From positions 1 through 64,000 of the forward strand of contig CAYLUS010000005.1 of NCBI GenBank assembly GCA_964386975.1: DNA of 64,000 bases, in the 5' to 3' direction. Below are positions 61,901-64,000 of this stretch, piece by piece. The notes under the pieces are model-generated. The model ran no database searches and was not told the DNA's origin. It was given only the letters and a program-made list of their open reading frames with translations. Source of the stretch: UBA6136 sp964386975. Its GTDB lineage: Bacteria > Pseudomonadota > Gammaproteobacteria > Methylococcales > Methylococcaceae. Both the position numbers and the translations under genes were made by a program. The first letter of the stretch is position 1; every line of letters starts with the position of its first letter.

Positions 61901-63117
61901 AAAAAAGGGACTCAGATCTCCTCGAGGCGGTTGGCAACCCTGAGACTTATGGGATTCGGGCAAGACGGGTTAGAGATATCAATGAGAAGACGGAATACCT
62001 GACCAACCGCTACGCATTCTGGAGTAGAACGCATCTTAATCTGGTGGTCGAATTCGAAAAGCGGTTCAACGACAGTGTCACCAACAAGCTAAAGCCAACA
62101 AATTTCCAGCTAGAGCAAGCCCGGCTGGATGCGGTAAGGCGAGTTTATAACTCGATTGATGAACTGAATAAAAGGATCCGAAATGTCCTTCCCGATACCG
62201 GCTCAATTCCAGAGAAACCCACGCTTCATCAGATCCGAATACTGGCACCGATGATCCTTCAAGCCGTCAGCGAGACGATCAGCTTTGAACTGGATAAAGG
62301 GGTTGAAAACTATGAAGATAAGATACGTCGCCCCGATCTCACGAAATTCACCTACACCCTTCATTTATGGAATTTTGCGCGTACCTTTAGAACCCCACGT
62401 GAACCCCGATGCGATCAGACTTTCTTGAGAGAGGCTTGGATCAAAGAACTGCGGGAGTTCTATAACCAGATGAGACCGGGCATGAAGCCCAGGGATTACC
62501 CGGATGATTTGAAGCCATTGGTTCCCGTTAATTGGGACTATGACAGGGGAATCGCGATGCGGGGTTGGTTCCAGATCACATCAAAGGAAACGGTGAAGCT
62601 GATAAACGCCCTCGACACGTACAATAAGGAACTCCCTGAATTCAGAAGGTCAGGTATTTTCGACCCTGAGGAATTTGCCCCTGCGTTCCAAACATACCTT
62701 GAGGAACGCTATACCGCCTTGAAGAAATTCAACGCGGCAATTGAGGACTGGAAACGACCAAAACTGGCAGAAACCAGCGATCGAATGCCGAATGTCGTCA
62801 TGCTCCTTCAGGTGCCCTTGTTGATCGAGGCGATGAACCTGACCATCCTAATGATCAAGAATGAGCTTCACATGCGGCTCACCGAACTGGTGTCGTATGA
62901 AGAAGCGCTTAATAAAGCCAAATTCCTGCCGCCGCGGCGATTTGCGCCACCTAAACCCAAGCCGATTTCCCCTGAGGTCTACTCGGCGCTCATCGCCTTT
63001 CTTAAGGCCTCGCCATCCAATTTCGATTTCGAAAGCATGCTTCATGGTCCCAAACAGATTCGATACGCTGGCTCCGATCATGAGGTCTACGAGGTATCGA
63101 GGGAACCCATGCCTTGA
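58999..63117 (+). CDS. 1372-residue protein of unknown function; candidate T6SS effector
   Basis: No signal peptide, transmembrane helix or known domain is recognised. Residues ~1-330 are helical and charged with a coiled coil at ~175-290 (LKKKIADFKRKLELRK, then ITRLQVELSSAEES). Residues ~350-420 hold strongly alternating segments (FLFCFDAGVQLGAKLGIV, VGVKILLGAHLAI) that look like beta-hairpins. The rest is mixed helix ending in a Pro-rich stretch (PPRRFAPPKPKPISP). It is the largest gene here, has weak ribosome-binding sequence, and sits beside glycosyltransferases and near the T6SS operon. A secreted effector, toxin or large glycosylated protein is possible; none is shown. Confidence 0.6.
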   Translation: MKDQSEVLAKLAEAKADEVSLLELETKTGEFGALKKEIKEFLKKPSTKLDKSFAPDFLKNSTEEFIDKLDLLDAFLDKASNLDATLMTHMDHFEAFSKSPSEQSYRVSSQYDKHTIKSAVTNDLDGALYKEVFGSSGAGRVLRKEHRASASMYETLVKSRDALAPLVGSNLSVLKKKIADFKRKLELRKDLKKRADKARVVLTKLQQSTAQNLGKVDGFYKVNSNKIKGLNGQIAAHQSRITRLQVELSSAEESRASDIEDEILAEEEKITLLQIELDGILDVIDYCGLKKDALIESGKKIDAFVSEYKGNHTLIQYFALGDEVRFKLESIAQWLRGGGSAGDSTGSTKFLFCFDAGVQLGAKLGIVNLYQRVGVKILLGAHLAITDDRRVIFSRRIYLVLSTDAKFSVGLPDEAMAGIDLLQQQGIAIEPPEELINMSAKVGASLKDAELTDLYDNEHHWACRTAQEITRRIFFIRSYDATLDQAAIDERFKRLLAHNFAGIEDAEVRGLLEQRVTELNQVLTLAKNPSTRLLMSAPMSIHGSVSLEAMGHTAYEKKRSDKARYDISITTVSLDASGKEVQPDPSTTVKGTLHETLAQFTDGRSEGHFLHHIFSTNDSNPKNSAGYLELVQSDTNKGTFGTVSVKWSDKLTNQTADPRIRDALSSHLNGIVSRGTSPPAALDSSIDVPADVISEMLARADIIKTGKSPSAFIEQVKDRTEKAEKISSGLDSVSGAVAHPVLASVSEAIKSPVGMASSFSESLDGTESYGVYMRYVAQYRQAAGPDPEIHWVPQVFRGQVLQNVSISSGDQTIPIIPGISAYVAVQMSMLREYAQYEILGTETFSYLRILAQQFAKASAVVGLKGGKPLTIEEYVDFHKAEVSEMLSRVVISTSGPHNELMLACSTTALGGKGGMAVLGYDPEKARDLGKACYAQYAPTEKNPFTSSLAHRQYLKSTFIWAAKAALAEKRDSDLLEAVGNPETYGIRARRVRDINEKTEYLTNRYAFWSRTHLNLVVEFEKRFNDSVTNKLKPTNFQLEQARLDAVRRVYNSIDELNKRIRNVLPDTGSIPEKPTLHQIRILAPMILQAVSETISFELDKGVENYEDKIRRPDLTKFTYTLHLWNFARTFRTPREPRCDQTFLREAWIKELREFYNQMRPGMKPRDYPDDLKPLVPVNWDYDRGIAMRGWFQITSKETVKLINALDTYNKELPEFRRSGIFDPEEFAPAFQTYLEERYTALKKFNAAIEDWKRPKLAETSDRMPNVVMLLQVPLLIEAMNLTILMIKNELHMRLTELVSYEEALNKAKFLPPRRFAPPKPKPISPEVYSALIAFLKASPSNFDFESMLHGPKQIRYAGSDHEVYEVSREPMP

Positions 63118-63252
63118 TGCGGATCGGAAAGCGATTTCCTGATTGGTTGACTGCGTGCTTGTACTCACGGCTGGGGGAGAGTGGCCTCGTGCCGATCCAT
63201 GGGTTGTCCGAGCCGGATTGTCTCGACCTACGGCCGTAAGCATGCGTCTTAT

Positions 63253-63275
63253 GGGCCAACCGCGTTGGTTGGCCC
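63253..63275 (+). terminator. Perfect GC-rich hairpin downstream of the 1372-aa gene
   Basis: GGGCCAACC (63253-63261) and GGTTGGCCC (63267-63275) form a 9-bp stem with a 5-base loop, 135 bases after the stop. No T-run follows, so termination is plausible but unproven. Confidence 0.45.
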
Positions 63276-63684
63276 AATATCAGGGGACATCCCGCAAGAA
63301 TCAAGAAATGCATCACATGTCGACGGGTACCGATTGATGAATCCCGCTGCATATATTGATTAGGGTTGACTGGAGTAGCGTGGGGTGGCTCAAACGCGAC
63401 GAAAAAAGGTCAGAAATCGTCTGACGACCATGCAAACCAAGTCAATGGCTCTTGATGAGACTGATCCGGTACCAACCTATTCAATTTAACATAATATACA
63501 TTATGCGCATAATATGCTGTATTGTTTCTTCCCAAAAAGGCTCACCCCGCCCGGGTGCCCGATCTCACCCTGCCACGATAAATTACCTTGACAATCTCCC
63601 AAACGAGCGCATAGTCAAATGGCAGGTCGATTCCAGGATGAAATCGATCCGTAATTAAAAATATCCTGGTGGATGTTCCAAACG

Positions 63685-63711
63685 CTGTGATTCTGAGACT
63701 CTGAATCACAG
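63685..63711. promoter_or_regulatory. 27-base dyad upstream of the final gene
   Basis: CTGTGATTC (63685-63693) and GAATCACAG (63703-63711) are perfect inverted arms around TGAGACTCT, whose GAG/CTC also pairs, so the whole element is nearly symmetric. It ends 38 bases before the ATG. It could be an operator or a 5' UTR stem; the TGTGA half-site is reminiscent of Crp-type sites but the spacing differs. Confidence 0.4.
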
Positions 63712-63749
63712 AGCTTGGGGGCGAATAAAACAAAACGCATGGGGGCTTT

Positions 63750-64000
63750 ATGAAAATTTCAAACCGAATCACTTCGGTGTTTCAACTCGGCTTGCTTCTT
63801 CTTTCCTCAATGGCCTCACTCGAGGCTCAGTCTGCCCAGAACAATTACCTGATGTGGCAGTTTCCAAACAACGTCAGCTACCCCATTTACGTCTATTCTG
63901 GAAATGCACAAGTCGGCTATATCTATGGTGCAACACAACAGGCTTTTTTCGGCGTCTATGATCCGGCTTCGACCACTGCGAACCGCACGCTTTACTACCA
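63750..64000 (+). CDS. Start of a secreted protein (3' end off window)
   Basis: Only 83 codons are visible. The ATG at 63750 follows GGGGGC and starts a signal peptide (KISNRITSVFQLGLLLLSSM, cleavage probably near AQSAQ). The mature start is rich in Tyr, Asn and Gln (NNYLMWQFPNNVSYPIYVY). No family is recognised from this part. It is probably expressed from its own promoter, with a dyad in the leader. Confidence 0.6.
   Translation, partial: MKISNRITSVFQLGLLLLSSMASLEAQSAQNNYLMWQFPNNVSYPIYVYSGNAQVGYIYGATQQAFFGVYDPASTTANRTLYY

Larger units (their letters stand above)
63118..63749. other. 632-base intergenic stretch rich in palindromes
   Basis: No supported gene. It contains a terminator-like hairpin at 63253-63275, an AT-rich cluster with palindrome ATTATGCGCATAAT (63501-63514), a TTGACA box (63588-63593) and a 27-base dyad at 63685-63711. 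The last two lie in front of the secreted-protein gene and probably belong to its control region. Confidence 0.45.

Noticed and set aside
1..64000. CRISPR arrays, rRNA genes and intact insertion sequences
   Set aside because: No regularly spaced direct repeats, rRNA-like blocks or complete transposase genes with terminal repeats were seen. The repetitive stretch at 42503-43099 is a protein-coding beta-helix, not a DNA repeat array.

Overview
The window looks like chromosomal DNA from a Gram-negative proteobacterium, probably gamma or a close neighbour such as Acidithiobacillia. The evidence is a Kdo transferase (waaA), an outer-membrane-type lipoprotein, an rpsF-rpsR-rplI operon and a complete type VI secretion (T6SS) locus. 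Base composition is moderately GC-rich throughout. I cannot name the genus from the sequence.

1-17.4 kb is ordinary housekeeping DNA: a Tat-exported FAD-linked oxidase cut by the left edge, ygfZ and htpX, a secreted sugar/sorbosone-dehydrogenase-like protein, a methyltransferase overlapping radA, a small lipoprotein, cysG, ftsK, trxB, the S6/S18/L9 ribosomal operon with an embedded membrane protein, waaA and ychF. 17.4-22.8 kb is a scar region. It holds the last ~55 codons of a phage-type integrase, a decayed TnpB C-terminus, a small unknown ORF, and three tandem paralogues of secreted HAF-repeat proteins, with gene-poor DNA between them.

22.8-63.1 kb is an accessory island. Its core (27.8-49.2 kb, minus strand) is one T6SS operon of 19 genes. 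In order of transcription these are an Hcp/IglC-like tube candidate, tssB, tssC, tssK, tssE, a VgrG-base-like protein, a separate beta-helix spike protein, tssF, tssL, a 101-aa unknown, tssG, a TssA/IglI-like protein, a DUF4280 PAAR-like tip, a degenerate acyl-CoA-synthetase-like (ANL) protein, clpV, tssM, tssJ and two unknown membrane or exported proteins. The IglA-like TssB, the DUF4280 tip and the split spike recall the Francisella-type (T6SSii) layout rather than canonical T6SSi. The ANL-like protein has lost the ATP-binding loop and the catalytic lysine, and it is the most unusual component.

The T6SS operon is flanked on both sides by six TPR-glycosyltransferase genes. Four are TPR plus a GT9/heptosyltransferase-like domain and two are TPR plus a GT41 (O-GlcNAc-transferase/SPINDLY-like) domain. 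A GT25-type transferase sits with them. Next to them is a 1372-aa protein with no recognisable domain, which is a candidate T6SS effector or glycosylation substrate. The layout suggests a combined surface-glycosylation and secretion island, but that functional link is inference.

The window ends in a 630-base intergenic stretch rich in palindromes and the start of another secreted protein. No rRNA, convincing tRNA, CRISPR array or intact insertion sequence was found.
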